Source: Acidobacteriota bacterium (lineage in GTDB: Bacteria; Acidobacteriota; Blastocatellia; Pyrinomonadales; Pyrinomonadaceae). From it: 15,368 nucleotides of DNA. Position 1 is the stretch's first letter. Every line of letters starts with the position of its first letter. This document shows, piece after piece, positions 1-9,960 of the stretch. Location: contig CAUJFK010000062.1 of NCBI GenBank assembly GCA_963169175.1, forward strand, positions 1 to 15,368. The letters run 5' to 3'. The notes beneath the pieces were generated by a model that searched no databases, was not told the DNA's origin, and was given only the letters and a program-made list of their open reading frames with translations. The position numbers and the translations under genes are program-made.

Positions 1-2865
1 TAAACGGTCAGCGGCGCCGGATAAGCGTGCCGCTTCCGGTTCGCTTCCTGACCCGGCGGCAATTGCCGCCAGTCCATCGATGGAGCACGAGATGGTGATC
101 CGGTTCGATAGCTCACAGGCGGAACGGAGGGCCTCGCCAAAATGAGCGGCAGCACTAGCCGTATCGCCAAGACAATATTCAGCGGCCCCAAGGTTGTTCA
201 GTGCGTCACTCACCGCGGTCTTGTTCTCAAGAATACGGAAAAGCCCCACGGCCTCTTCAAACATCGGTTTTGCGTCCGCATACCTGTCTTCGGTGCGGGC
301 AAGATCGCCGAGAAAGCTAAGCGACATTGCGACGCCGTATTTATCTTCCAACTCTCGGCTGATCGCCAGTCCGGCATCAAAATGGATGCGGGCGGCCGCA
401 TGGTCGCCCTGCTGCATCGCAACCAGCCCAAGCCCGCGGTTCGACAGCGCCGTACCTTGTCTGTCGCCGGCTTCCTCGCCTGATGCAAGGCCCGCTTCGT
501 ACGCCTTTCGCGCGGTGGCGTGATCGCCGCGGAAACGAGCGGCAAGTCCGAGGCCGTTGAGGAGTTTGAATTTCAGCTTCGGCGGCGGTTCAAAACCGGT
601 TTCCGAGGCTGCCTTGAGCCAGCCAAAGCCTTCGGTCAGATGGCTGTGGACAAGCCAGTAGTTGCGAACCGAAACCGCAAGCCGGACCGCCATTTCAGGG
701 TCGTTCACCAGGCTCCAGTCCATTGCGGACCGCAGATTGTCATGCTCTTCTTCCAGCCGCGAAAGCCAAACGCCCGATTCCGCGGACTGAAGCAGCGGCT
801 CGGCCGTGGCGCCCAGGTCGGTAAAGAATGCGGCGTGCCGTCCGCGTATTTCACCGAGCCGGCCGCGTTCGTCCAGTGTTTCGAGCGCCAGTTCGCGGAC
901 GACCTCAAGCATCCGAAACCGCGATTCGCCGTCCGGCATTTCTTTCCGGAGAATAAGGCTTTTATCGATCAGCGACGCAAGAATGTCGAGAAGTTCAGTC
1001 GAAAGCTGGCCATCAGAACGACCGGAAACAAACTCGGCTGCGTCCAGCCTGAAACCGCCGGAGAAGATCGACAACTCGCCGAAGACCTGCTTTTCGTCTT
1101 CGGCCAGCAGATCATAGCTCCACATTACGGCCCCACGCATCGTCTTTTGCCGCTCCGGCAGATCGCGTGCCCCGCCAGTAAGAAGATTTAGCCGATTTTC
1201 AAGTTTTGAAAGTATCGCGGCGGGCGAGAGTATCTTTACACGTGCCGCAGCAAGTTCGATAGCAAGCGGAAGGCCATCGAGCCGGGCGCAGATCGCGGCA
1301 ACGTCGGTGATATTCTCACGCGTTACAGAAAAGGTCGGTCTGGCCGCACTGGCCCGTTCGGCAAAAAGCCTAATTGCCTCGTTCTCGCGCAGCTCCTCGA
1401 ACGGCTTGCCTTCGGTCTCAGGCAGGCTCAGCGGCGGTACCTGATACTCGACCTCTGCGGTTAGCCGCAAGAGTTCACGGCTTGTGACCAGGACCTTGAG
1501 ATCTTCGGCGGCGTTCAGGAGTTCCGCTATCTGCGGGGCGGCGTCGATGATCTGCTCGAAATTGTCGATCACAAGCAGCATCCGCTTATTCGACAGATGA
1601 TCCTTTAGCAGTTCGAGGATCGGCCGTCCAGCCTCTTCCTTTACGCCCAGCGGCTGTGCAATGGTCGACGCAACGACCTCGGTCCGTGAAACGTCGGCCA
1701 GTTCGATGAAAAACGCTCCATCCCTGAATTTCGGCAGTACCCGTCCGGCCACAGCCCGCGACAACGTAGTTTTCCCGGTCCCGCCGATGCCGGTCAATGT
1801 AACGAGCCTGATGTCGGGATCGAGTAGAAGCCTGCTGACAGCTGTAATATCCGCTTCACGTCCGATGATCCGTTCAAAGGTAGCTGTCAGGTTGTTCGGA
1901 TTACTTTTTCGCGCTACTTCCTCATCTGTTTCCAGGGCTGGGTTGTGCTCGGTTGGTGCGGTTGCAAAAACCTCGGTCGGCTCATCCGAATTCGGCCCGG
2001 TCGTTCGATGCGGGTCGGTATCATTATCAAATTTCCTGATCGCCTGGAGTCTTGCCGCCAATTCTTCGACCGACTGGAATCGTTCCTCGCGTTTGCGTTT
2101 CAAAGTCCGCAGGATGATCTCGTCCAATTCCGCGGAGATCTCCGGAACGATCGTCGAGGGAGGCAGCGGAGAGCGCGTCAGGATGGATGCAAATGTATCG
2201 GCTGCGGTCTCACCTTTGAAGGGAACGGTGCCGGTCAGCATCTCATATAGGCACACCCCAAGGCTCCAAATATCCGAGCGGTGATCGACCTCAAGCCCGC
2301 GGGCCTGTTCCGGTGCCATATAGGACGCGGTGCCTAGAACAACGCCGGCGTGGGTGGTGAACTGAGGCACGGTCGCATCGTCGAACGCGAAAACACGCTT
2401 TGCAAGCCCAAAATCCAATATCTTTACGCGGCCGCGGGTATTGACAATAATATTGGCCGGCTTCACATCGCGGTGGATAATGCCGTTTGCATGGGCCTCT
2501 GCGAGTGCATCGGCTATCTGGATGACCAGTTCGAGCGATTCGCCGATCGTACGCCGCCTGTGGAGGATCATCTTTGCAACAGTTTCACCCTCGACGAACT
2601 CCATTGCGATGAACGGCGGGTCAACCGAGTCGTTTATCTCGTAAATGGTACAGATGTTCGGGTGATTCAGTGACGACGACGCACGTGCCTCGCGGATAAA
2701 GCGCTCGAGATGCTGGCGGTCTAATGCGAACTCGGCTGAAAGGAACTTCAGGGCCGTTCGGCGTCCGAGCTTGGTGTCCTCGGCGAGGAAGACCTCTCCC
2801 ATCCCGCCCGATCCGATAGCGGAAATTATGGTGTATTGCGCAAGGTTGTCCCCGATCTCCGGCAT
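1..2865 (-). CDS. Ser/Thr protein kinase fused to NB-ARC/AfsR-like ATPase and TPR-like domain (C-terminus outside window)
   Basis: This frame is open for 955 codons from the ATG at 2865 to the window edge, so the C-terminus is missing. Residues about 10-270 form a Hanks-type kinase: glycine loop GSGGMGEV (18-25), ATP-binding Lys40, HRDVKPAN (131-138), DFG (151-153) and APE (184-186), so it should be active. A low-complexity linker (about 273-325) contains no membrane segment. A P-loop ATPase of the NB-ARC/AfsR type follows: Walker A GIGGTGKTT (359-367, Lys365), Walker B LLVIDNF (Asp434) and GLPLAIELAA (531-540). From about 690 onward the protein is Ala/Leu-rich helical repeats resembling TPRs, ending in a GLAAIAAGSG stretch typical of the tail of such proteins. 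The design suggests a cytoplasmic sensor in which helical repeats and ATPase control the kinase; ligand and substrates are unknown. It is divergent from the redoxin gene. No other ATG lies in frame before an upstream stop. Confidence 0.93.
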   Translation of the reverse strand, partial: MPEIGDNLAQYTIISAIGSGGMGEVFLAEDTKLGRRTALKFLSAEFALDRQHLERFIREARASSSLNHPNICTIYEINDSVDPPFIAMEFVEGETVAKMILHRRRTIGESLELVIQIADALAEAHANGIIHRDVKPANIIVNTRGRVKILDFGLAKRVFAFDDATVPQFTTHAGVVLGTASYMAPEQARGLEVDHRSDIWSLGVCLYEMLTGTVPFKGETAADTFASILTRSPLPPSTIVPEISAELDEIILRTLKRKREERFQSVEELAARLQAIRKFDNDTDPHRTTGPNSDEPTEVFATAPTEHNPALETDEEVARKSNPNNLTATFERIIGREADITAVSRLLLDPDIRLVTLTGIGGTGKTTLSRAVAGRVLPKFRDGAFFIELADVSRTEVVASTIAQPLGVKEEAGRPILELLKDHLSNKRMLLVIDNFEQIIDAAPQIAELLNAAEDLKVLVTSRELLRLTAEVEYQVPPLSLPETEGKPFEELRENEAIRLFAERASAARPTFSVTRENITDVAAICARLDGLPLAIELAAARVKILSPAAILSKLENRLNLLTGGARDLPERQKTMRGAVMWSYDLLAEDEKQVFGELSIFSGGFRLDAAEFVSGRSDGQLSTELLDILASLIDKSLILRKEMPDGESRFRMLEVVRELALETLDERGRLGEIRGRHAAFFTDLGATAEPLLQSAESGVWLSRLEEEHDNLRSAMDWSLVNDPEMAVRLAVSVRNYWLVHSHLTEGFGWLKAASETGFEPPPKLKFKLLNGLGLAARFRGDHATARKAYEAGLASGEEAGDRQGTALSNRGLGLVAMQQGDHAAARIHFDAGLAISRELEDKYGVAMSLSFLGDLARTEDRYADAKPMFEEAVGLFRILENKTAVSDALNNLGAAEYCLGDTASAAAHFGEALRSACELSNRITISCSIDGLAAIAAGSGSEPEAARLSGAADRL

Positions 2866-2881
2866 GCTGATAACGGTATGG

Positions 2882-2890
2882 ATTATATCA
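2882..2890 (-). promoter_or_regulatory. Extended -10 promoter of the kinase gene
   Basis: Read on the minus strand, 2890 to 2882 is TGATATAAT, a perfect TGn-TATAAT extended -10 box. No convincing -35 box lies at the expected distance (TTAGTT with a 16-base spacer is the best), which is usual for extended -10 promoters. Transcription would begin near 2875, only about 10 bases before the ATG at 2865. No Shine-Dalgarno sequence is visible in that short leader, so the mRNA would be nearly leaderless. The start site is inferred, not observed. Confidence 0.6.
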
Positions 2891-2956
2891 TTTACATGGC
2901 AGAAACTAATTCGGCCGGTGCAAGATCAATGGTCTCTTCTCCGAGAGTGGTCGATA

Positions 2957-2991
2957 GTGACAAACCGGTCACAAAAAGCCGGCAAATTTGC
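2957..2991. promoter_or_regulatory. Two short palindromes in the kinase/redoxin divergent region, possible operator
   Basis: Within the 283-base divergent intergenic region (2866-3148), GTGACaaaccgGTCAC (2957-2972) is followed closely by the perfect palindrome GCAAATTTGC (2982-2991). They lie about 70-110 bases upstream of the predicted kinase promoter and over 150 bases upstream of the redoxin start. They could be repressor or activator sites, but palindromes this short arise by chance, and no regulator gene is adjacent. Apart from these and the kinase promoter I see nothing else definable in this region; no clear promoter for the redoxin gene was found. Confidence 0.2.
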
Positions 2992-3148
2992 AGGAATTCA
3001 CATCCACGTGCGGCAGCCGAAGTAGGCTTTGGTGCATCCTAGCTGAAACACTGTGCCCCGCGGCGCGGGCATACCGGAAATGGCTTGTGTATATTTACCC
3101 AGGCTGATAGTCTTTTAGCCGCAAATTCGATATTCGAGGAGATGAACC

Positions 3149-3754
3149 ATGAAGCTGAAGGGAGCCGTATTGTTTACGCTTTTTGCGGGCCTTGCGTTTG
3201 TTCTCAACCCGTTCTCGATCAACGCCCGGGGTGGGCTTGAGATCGGGGCAACGGTCGAGAATTTCTCGCTGACCGATACTGACGGGGCCGCAACATCGTT
3301 GAATGGCCTGAAGGGCAAGAATGGCACGCTGGTCGTATGGCTGTCGGCCCAGTGCCCCGTGGTCAAAGGGTATAAGGACAGGATCAATGAGATCGCGGCG
3401 GCATATCGGGCAAAGGGAATCGCATTCGTTGGGATAAATTCGAATGCGACCGAAGATCTCAATTGGGTCAAGTCGAACAAGGCCGAGTTCGGCTACAATT
3501 TTCCGGTCCTGATCGACAAGGGCAACGTGCTTGCTGACAAATGGGGTGCCAGCGTCACGCCGGAGGTTTATTATCTGGACGCAAAGAACGTACTTCTTTA
3601 TCACGGTGCGATCGACAACGACCGCAGCGGCAAGAATATTACCGAACAGTATCTTAAGACCGCGTTCGATTCATCGCTTGCCGGAAAGACGATCGCGAAA
3701 ACGCGTGCTAATGCCTTTGGCTGCACGATAAAAAAGGCGGGCGACAGTAACTAA
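3149..3754 (+). CDS. Exported AhpC/TSA-type redoxin (thioredoxin-fold) protein
   Basis: This 201-residue protein begins with a Lys-rich start and hydrophobic signal segment (about 1-26), so it should be exported to the periplasm or be membrane-anchored. A thioredoxin-fold redoxin domain follows, with VVWLSAQCPVVKGY placing a single conserved Cys (Cys69) where thioredoxins have CxxC. A second Cys near the end (Cys192, in FGCTIKK) matches the tail of the 'thioredoxin family' AhpC/TSA-like proteins that end in a GCxIK motif, so the two may form the redox pair. The start is well supported: GAGGAG at 3136-3141 lies 7 bases before the ATG. The next gene, a WCGPC thioredoxin, begins 6 bases after the stop, suggesting an operon of extracytoplasmic thiol proteins. 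The substrate is unknown; peroxide reduction or a thiol-transfer role are both possible. Confidence 0.85.
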   Translation: MKLKGAVLFTLFAGLAFVLNPFSINARGGLEIGATVENFSLTDTDGAATSLNGLKGKNGTLVVWLSAQCPVVKGYKDRINEIAAAYRAKGIAFVGINSNATEDLNWVKSNKAEFGYNFPVLIDKGNVLADKWGASVTPEVYYLDAKNVLLYHGAIDNDRSGKNITEQYLKTAFDSSLAGKTIAKTRANAFGCTIKKAGDSN

Positions 3755-3760
3755 TACCTG

Positions 3761-4390
3761 ATGATGTACAACTTCAGTTTCAGTTCAAACGGCACTAAAA
3801 CCGCCGTCGCGGGATGGATTTTCGCTCTCTTGCTTACCGCCACGGCCTTTGGCCAGGCTAAACGGCCTGTTAAACAGCCGGCCAAGGCACCTGTGTCTAA
3901 GGCGGCGCCGCCTGTCAAATCGGTGCTGCCGCCCGATGCTCCTACGGTCACGCTCGTGGACGATCTTGCATTTCGCAAAATACTTGTCCCAAACGGCAAA
4001 CCTCTGATGATAAATTTCTGGGCCACGTGGTGCGGCCCGTGTCGAGAAGAGTTCCCGGACCTGGTAAAACTCGACGGCGAGTTTAAGGGAAAGATCGACT
4101 TCATCACTGTTTCACTCGATGAGCAGGAAGAATTGACGGCCGGTGTGCCAAAGTTTCTCTTCGATATGAAAGCGAAGATGCCCACGTATCTACTCGTTAC
4201 GCCGGACGAAGAGGCTGCTATTGCCACGGTCTCGAAGGAATGGGCGGGTGCTTTGCCGTTGACCGTTATTTACGATCCCAAGGGGGCGGTCGCCTATTTT
4301 CGCCAGGGCAGGGTCAAGCCTGAGGACGTGCGCATCGAACTCAACAAGCTTCTCACAGCGAGCGGGCCCGCTGTGACAGCCCTGCGGTGA
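3761..4390 (+). CDS. TlpA/ResA-like exported thioredoxin (WCGPC)
   Basis: This 209-residue protein has an N-terminal hydrophobic signal segment (about 17-31) with a plausible cleavage site near AFGQA. A Pro/Lys/Ala-rich flexible linker (34-60) follows, then a thioredoxin domain with INFWATWCGPCREEFP (active-site Cys91 and Cys94). ResA/TlpA-family proteins reduce disulfides outside the cytoplasm, for example in cytochrome c apoproteins. The cis-Pro loop is probably GALPLTVIYD near 165. The ATG at 3761 (or the adjacent one at 3764) lies 6 bases after the stop of the redoxin gene and has only a weak Shine-Dalgarno sequence, which fits translational coupling. The pair likely shares one transcript. 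No cytochrome biogenesis gene is nearby to name a partner. Confidence 0.88.
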   Translation: MMYNFSFSSNGTKTAVAGWIFALLLTATAFGQAKRPVKQPAKAPVSKAAPPVKSVLPPDAPTVTLVDDLAFRKILVPNGKPLMINFWATWCGPCREEFPDLVKLDGEFKGKIDFITVSLDEQEELTAGVPKFLFDMKAKMPTYLLVTPDEEAAIATVSKEWAGALPLTVIYDPKGAVAYFRQGRVKPEDVRIELNKLLTASGPAVTALR

Positions 4391-4406
4391 ACCTCCGCCA
4401 TCTTTC

Positions 4407-4435
4407 TTGACATTAAACCCGCGATTGTGTAGTTT
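4407..4435 (+). promoter_or_regulatory. Sigma-70-type promoter of the DinB-family gene
   Basis: A perfect -35 box TTGACA (4407-4412) is followed, after a 17-base spacer, by TAGTTT (4430-4435), a moderate -10 box. The start of transcription would be near 4442, giving a leader of about 40 bases that carries AAGGAGAA (4469-4476) ahead of the ATG at 4482. This promoter separates the DinB gene from the preceding thioredoxin operon. Confidence 0.6.
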
Positions 4436-4481
4436 CATCTACGCAACATATATCCATTGACCGTACAAAAGGAGAAAATCT

Positions 4482-4982
4482 ATGCTGAGAAAAATTGAAG
4501 ATTTCCAAAAAGATTGGGCCTACGAGACGGAAATGACCGGCAAGGTCCTTAATACATTGACCAACGAATCCCTGGGGCAGAAAGTTACGGATGACGGCCG
4601 AACTCTTGGCTTTTTAGGCTGGCACCTGACGCAGACGCTTGGCGAGATGCTCGGGCAGGTCGGGCTCACTATTGACGGCCCAAAACATGACGCTGAATGC
4701 CCGACTGCCGCCTCGGAGATCGCCGAGGTTTACGAAAAGGCCGCAAAGTCTGTAACGGACGAGATAAACGCGAACTGGACCGACGAAACTCTGCTCCAGG
4801 AAGACAATATGTACGGAGAAACATGGGCCCGCGGCTTGACGCTATTTTATCTCATAGCTCATCAGGCACATCATCGCGGCCAGATGACCGTTCTAATGCG
4901 ACAGGCAGGATTACCTGTTCCCGGCGTATATGGCCCAGCCAAAGAAGATTGGGCCGCGATGGGAGCACCGGCATTGCCGTAG
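4482..4982 (+). CDS. DinB-superfamily metal-binding protein
   Basis: This 166-residue protein is a four-helix-bundle DinB/YfiT-type protein. The characteristic metal-binding histidines are visible: His48 in FLGWHLTQ and His127 and His131 in IAHQAHHRGQM. The HxxxH helix with its RGQM tail and the distal single His are the family hallmark. Members bind a divalent metal; some are thiol-dependent transferases, but most, including this one, cannot be assigned a substrate. No membrane segment or signal is present, so it is cytoplasmic. The start is fixed by AAGGAGAA, 5 bases upstream. It ends only 10 bases before the stop of the convergent DUF5615 gene, and no terminator is obvious between them. 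Confidence 0.9.
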   Translation: MLRKIEDFQKDWAYETEMTGKVLNTLTNESLGQKVTDDGRTLGFLGWHLTQTLGEMLGQVGLTIDGPKHDAECPTAASEIAEVYEKAAKSVTDEINANWTDETLLQEDNMYGETWARGLTLFYLIAHQAHHRGQMTVLMRQAGLPVPGVYGPAKEDWAAMGAPALP

Positions 4983-4992
4983 TCGAACCCGT

Positions 4993-5313
4993 TCACGGGA
5001 TCGGGATCTCCAGATACGATCCGGTTCTCGCGGATTCAATTCCACGGCTGATAGCATCAAGATGTCTTCGAATATTTGGCCAGGATGTTGACATCAATAT
5101 GAGAACACCTATCTTTCCTTGACCAAGGTTTTGTTGGTATTTGAGATTTTGGTCGGTCGAGATCAGAAGGTCGTATCCATCATTTTCGGCGGCGGTGAGC
5201 AGTTCTCCGTTCTCAAGAATTTGCCATCCGCATTCGTACGCCGTATGAACTTCGGGTCCGGTCAGCGAGCGGCGAAGAGGTACTGGCGTCCCTTGGTCGA
5301 AGAGTATTTTCAT
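4993..5313 (-). CDS. DUF5615 PIN-like toxin (putative RNase)
   Basis: This 106-residue protein begins MKILFDQGTPVPLRRSL, the typical start of DUF5615 PIN-like proteins, with an early Asp as first acidic residue. The second acidic site is in YDLLISTDQNL (near residue 50), followed by the usual QNLGQGKIGVLIL strand. DUF5615 proteins are predicted PIN-fold ribonucleases acting as toxins, paired with DUF433 antitoxins. The ATG at 5313 overlaps the stop of the DUF433 gene by 4 bases (ATGA), so the two are translationally coupled; an upstream in-frame extension to 5394 would overlap that gene far more and was not chosen. The gene is convergent with the DinB gene. Toxicity and activity are inferred from the family only. 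Confidence 0.85.
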   Translation of the reverse strand: MKILFDQGTPVPLRRSLTGPEVHTAYECGWQILENGELLTAAENDGYDLLISTDQNLKYQQNLGQGKIGVLILMSTSWPNIRRHLDAISRGIESARTGSYLEIPIP

Positions 5314-5549
5314 ACTTCGGCCATTTCGCTCAGCGTCGCGAGTTCGTGATCTAGAACGGCGACGACCTGTTCGCGTCGTACACCTGGAAACCATTCCAGA
5401 AATTCGTCGATCGAGGCGCCGTCCTTGAGATTTTCAAACAACGCGGATAGGGGCACGCGGGTGACCCGAAATATCCACGCCCCGCTCAGTTTTTGCGGAT
5501 GACGTTCGATGGCGGATGAAAGGTTTGAGTCGATCATATAAAAGTTCAT
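5310..5549 (-). CDS. DUF433 antitoxin
   Basis: This 79-residue protein has the DUF433 core in order: an N-terminal extension, KLSGAWIFRVTRVPLSALFENL, DGASIDEFLEWFPGV and REQVVAVLDHELATL. DUF433 proteins have a small winged-helix-like fold and serve as antitoxins that neutralise and co-regulate a PIN-like partner. It is first in a two-gene operon with the DUF5615 gene, which starts in the ATGA overlap. The first ATG (5549) has no clear Shine-Dalgarno sequence; the Met five codons in (5537) is an alternative start and would match the usual family length. The promoter probably lies in the roughly 98 bases shared with the divergent purL gene, where the pair could autoregulate. Confidence 0.87.
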   Translation of the reverse strand: MNFYMIDSNLSSAIERHPQKLSGAWIFRVTRVPLSALFENLKDGASIDEFLEWFPGVRREQVVAVLDHELATLSEMAEV

Positions 5550-5582
5550 TATCGCATATTTCAGTGTGGGGTTAGGGCAAAA

Positions 5583-5611
5583 TCGACATTCATCCTCGAA
5601 AAAGCTAAAAT
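5583..5611 (+). promoter_or_regulatory. Sigma-70-type promoter of purL
   Basis: TCGACA (5583-5588) and TAAAAT (5606-5611) are separated by 17 bases, each with one departure from consensus. Transcription would begin near 5618, and AGGAAG (5632-5637) precedes the purL ATG at 5648 by 10 bases. No purine-operator-like or riboswitch-like structure is obvious in the leader of about 30 bases. Confidence 0.55.
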
Positions 5612-5647
5612 GTCTGTTTCGTTTTTGACCCAGGAAGTTAACAGAAG

Positions 5648-8062
<2,415 letters not shown>

Positions 8063-8063
8063 G

Positions 8064-8666
8064 TTATCCGCGGAATGTTGGTATCAATCCCGGCACTTTT
8101 GCCTTCCAGCGTTCAAACTCCTGGCCGAAGGCACCGCTTAATAGCCTTTCTTCAAATCGCGTGCGGATGTACGTTCCTATCAGAAACACCGCAACCGCGG
8201 GTACAAGTACGAACCAATAACTTAGAACGCTGCCGGTTGCGATCAGCTTTCCGAGCATTGCGGTGTAGATCGGGTGACGGACAAGGTTATATGGGCCCGA
8301 TGTGATCAGGTTGTGGCCTTCCACCAGCCTTGCCTGCAGGCTCCATTGTTTGCCAAGTTCGTGTATTGCGGACATTGTCAGAACGACGCAGCTGATCGAC
8401 AACGCCATCGCCGCAAGTTGGGCCACGATATTCAGCCAATAATATTCGCCCGTAAACGACGAGAACAACGGTTGCCGCTGAAGGGCCCAGACGAACGCGT
8501 AACTGATACCCTGCAGCCCGAGGCCGAACCATGACTTTGGGGCCTTTACTGCATCGGGGGCCTTCTCCGGCTTCTTCTTAAAGATGAACAGCCCGGCGAA
8601 AATGAACCAGCAAACAATAACGGTCGTGAACGATACGGCGGTCACATAGTAAGATATCTGTTCCAT
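8064..8666 (-). CDS. Isoprenylcysteine carboxyl methyltransferase (ICMT)-family membrane protein
   Basis: This 200-residue integral membrane protein has hydrophobic segments at about 6-29, 46-62, 75-101 and 150-168. The family motif GPYNLVRHPIYTAMLG (124-139) contains the conserved RHP (130-132), and the C-terminal signature RTRFEERLL...EFERWKAKVPGLIP contains the conserved Glu pair. ICMT/PEMT-type enzymes use S-adenosylmethionine to methylate lipid-like or prenylated substrates in the membrane. Bacterial members are mostly uncharacterised, so the substrate is unknown. The ATG at 8666 has no clear Shine-Dalgarno sequence. The gene is divergent from hemW with only 35 bases between starts, so at least one promoter must lie inside the neighbouring coding sequence. 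It is convergent with purL. Confidence 0.88.
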   Translation of the reverse strand: MEQISYYVTAVSFTTVIVCWFIFAGLFIFKKKPEKAPDAVKAPKSWFGLGLQGISYAFVWALQRQPLFSSFTGEYYWLNIVAQLAAMALSISCVVLTMSAIHELGKQWSLQARLVEGHNLITSGPYNLVRHPIYTAMLGKLIATGSVLSYWFVLVPAVAVFLIGTYIRTRFEERLLSGAFGQEFERWKAKVPGLIPTFRG

Positions 8667-8701
8667 TGCTGATATCGATGATTACGCTGTCAGAAAGAAG
8701 A

Positions 8702-9919
8702 ATGTTCACGGAAGCATCAAAAGTCAAACAGAGTTCAACCGCCGGCGTGTATATTCACATCCCGTTTTGCAAGTCGCGATGCTCCTACTGCGATTTTGCG
8801 ACCGATGTATTTCGCGACCAAAATTCCGTTCAGCGTTACGTCGATGCCGTGTGCCGCGAGATCCTGTCAGAACCGCCTGCGTTAGCGGGTGGCCAGTCTG
8901 AGCACGACTATTCTGCATCGCCGAACTGGCCCGCCGCTAATGCAGTTGCAGGCCACATAGACACAATCTATTTCGGCGGCGGCACACCGTCACTTCTGAG
9001 TCCGAAACAAGTGGCACTGGTTATCGACGCAGTGCGAAAAAGGTTCAATATTTCCCGTGATGTCGAGATCACGATGGAGATGAACCCGGCAACGGTTTCG
9101 GCGGAATCTCTGGCTGGCTATCGCAAGCTTGGCGTAAACCGTGCGAGTTTTGGCGTGCAGACCTTTAATGACCGAGACCTTAAGCTGCTTGCCCGCGGGC
9201 ATGATGCAAATGATGCCCGGCAGACGTTCAAATTGCTAAGCGAGGCCGGTTTCGCGAACATCAGCTTTGACCTGATCGCCGGATTGCCCGGACAGACGCT
9301 TGAGGATTGGGAGCGAAACCTCAACGAAGCGCTTGCGATGGAGCCGGAGCATTTGTCGCTTTATCTGCTCGAGGTGCATCAAGGCACGCCGCTCGCCGAA
9401 CAGTTGAGATCAGGCCGGCGGCCGATGCCGGATGAGGATGCCGCGGCCGAGATGTACGAGTTGCTGCTTGATCGAACGGCGTCGGCTGGTTTACTGCAAT
9501 ACGAAATATCAAATTTCGCCAAGCCAGGTTTCGAATCGCGGCACAACACAAAATATTGGCGGCTTGTGCCGGTTTACGGCTTTGGCGTCTCGGCCCATTC
9601 GTTTGACCATGTACGTCGTTACTGGAACGAACGAGATACGGCGGCCTACGTTAAACGCATCGAGGAAACGTCGTCGGCAATGGCCGGCTGCGAGGCTATC
9701 GATGCGGCATCCGAGTTCGTCTTTCTTGGTTTGAGGCTGAATCAGGGAATTGACCTGAACGAATATGAGCAGCGGTTTGAGCGCGATCTATCCAAAACCC
9801 ACGCGGCCGAAATAACCCGACTCTCTGAAAACGGCCTTGTCGAACTCGCCGGTGGTACGCTAAAACTCACGCGAAAGGGAATGCTGTTCTCAAATGAGGT
9901 GTTTGCGGAATTTGTCTGA
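8702..9919 (+). CDS. hemW: HemW-like radical SAM heme chaperone, with in-frame repeat insertion
   Basis: The protein (405 residues from this start) opens with GVYIHIPFCKSRCSYCDF, the radical SAM cluster motif CxxxCxxC (Cys23, Cys27, Cys30) followed by Phe. HemN coproporphyrinogen dehydrogenase has a further Cys there, so this is the HemW type, a heme-binding protein that delivers heme to client enzymes. YFGGGTPSLL is the glycine-rich SAM-binding motif; ISFDLIAGLPGQT and HNTKYWRLVPVYGFGVSAHSF are typical of HemN/HemW. A repeat-derived segment (SEPPALAGG to about VAGH) sits between EIL and IDTIYFGGG, where other HemW proteins have a short loop. I chose ATG 8702, preceded by a purine-rich AGAAAGAAG. 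ATG 8678 and TTG 8666 are alternatives; the latter would overlap the divergent gene's start codon. Confidence 0.9.
   Translation: MFTEASKVKQSSTAGVYIHIPFCKSRCSYCDFATDVFRDQNSVQRYVDAVCREILSEPPALAGGQSEHDYSASPNWPAANAVAGHIDTIYFGGGTPSLLSPKQVALVIDAVRKRFNISRDVEITMEMNPATVSAESLAGYRKLGVNRASFGVQTFNDRDLKLLARGHDANDARQTFKLLSEAGFANISFDLIAGLPGQTLEDWERNLNEALAMEPEHLSLYLLEVHQGTPLAEQLRSGRRPMPDEDAAAEMYELLLDRTASAGLLQYEISNFAKPGFESRHNTKYWRLVPVYGFGVSAHSFDHVRRYWNERDTAAYVKRIEETSSAMAGCEAIDAASEFVFLGLRLNQGIDLNEYEQRFERDLSKTHAAEITRLSENGLVELAGGTLKLTRKGMLFSNEVFAEFV
8867..8950. repeat. Palindromic element inserted in frame in hemW, related to the purL element
   Basis: The left end 8867-8892 matches the left arm of the purL element (6890-6915) except one base (G for A at 8875) and is read in the same frame, giving SEPPALAGG. 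Inner inverted arms 8877-8897 and 8925-8945 pair at 18 of 21 positions around a 27-base spacer. The right arm encodes NWPAANAVAG, a decayed counterpart of the purL KNPPANAGGS. The shared outer sequence with different interiors indicates a family of dispersed elements. Confidence 0.85.
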
Positions 9920-9960
9920 TCTTAGATAGCCGCTCATTGGGCGGGTAGTCGGACTTTCTG

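Noticed and set aside
142..1191. Several plus-strand open frames across 142-1191
   Set aside because: They lie antisense to the continuous, domain-rich kinase/ATPase/TPR frame and contain no recognisable motif.
3085..3113. Promoter TTGTGT-17-TAGTCT ahead of the redoxin gene
   Set aside because: Both boxes depart from consensus at several positions; not distinguishable from chance.
8666..8701. HemW start at TTG 8666 or ATG 8678
   Set aside because: TTG 8666 would overlap the divergent methyltransferase start codon and has no ribosome-binding site; ATG 8702 has a purine-rich upstream sequence and a usual HemW N-terminus. ATG 8678 is not excluded.
8702..9919. Annotation as HemN (oxygen-independent coproporphyrinogen III dehydrogenase)
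   Set aside because: The motif is CxxxCxxC followed by Phe, lacking the fourth Cys typical of HemN, which marks HemW.
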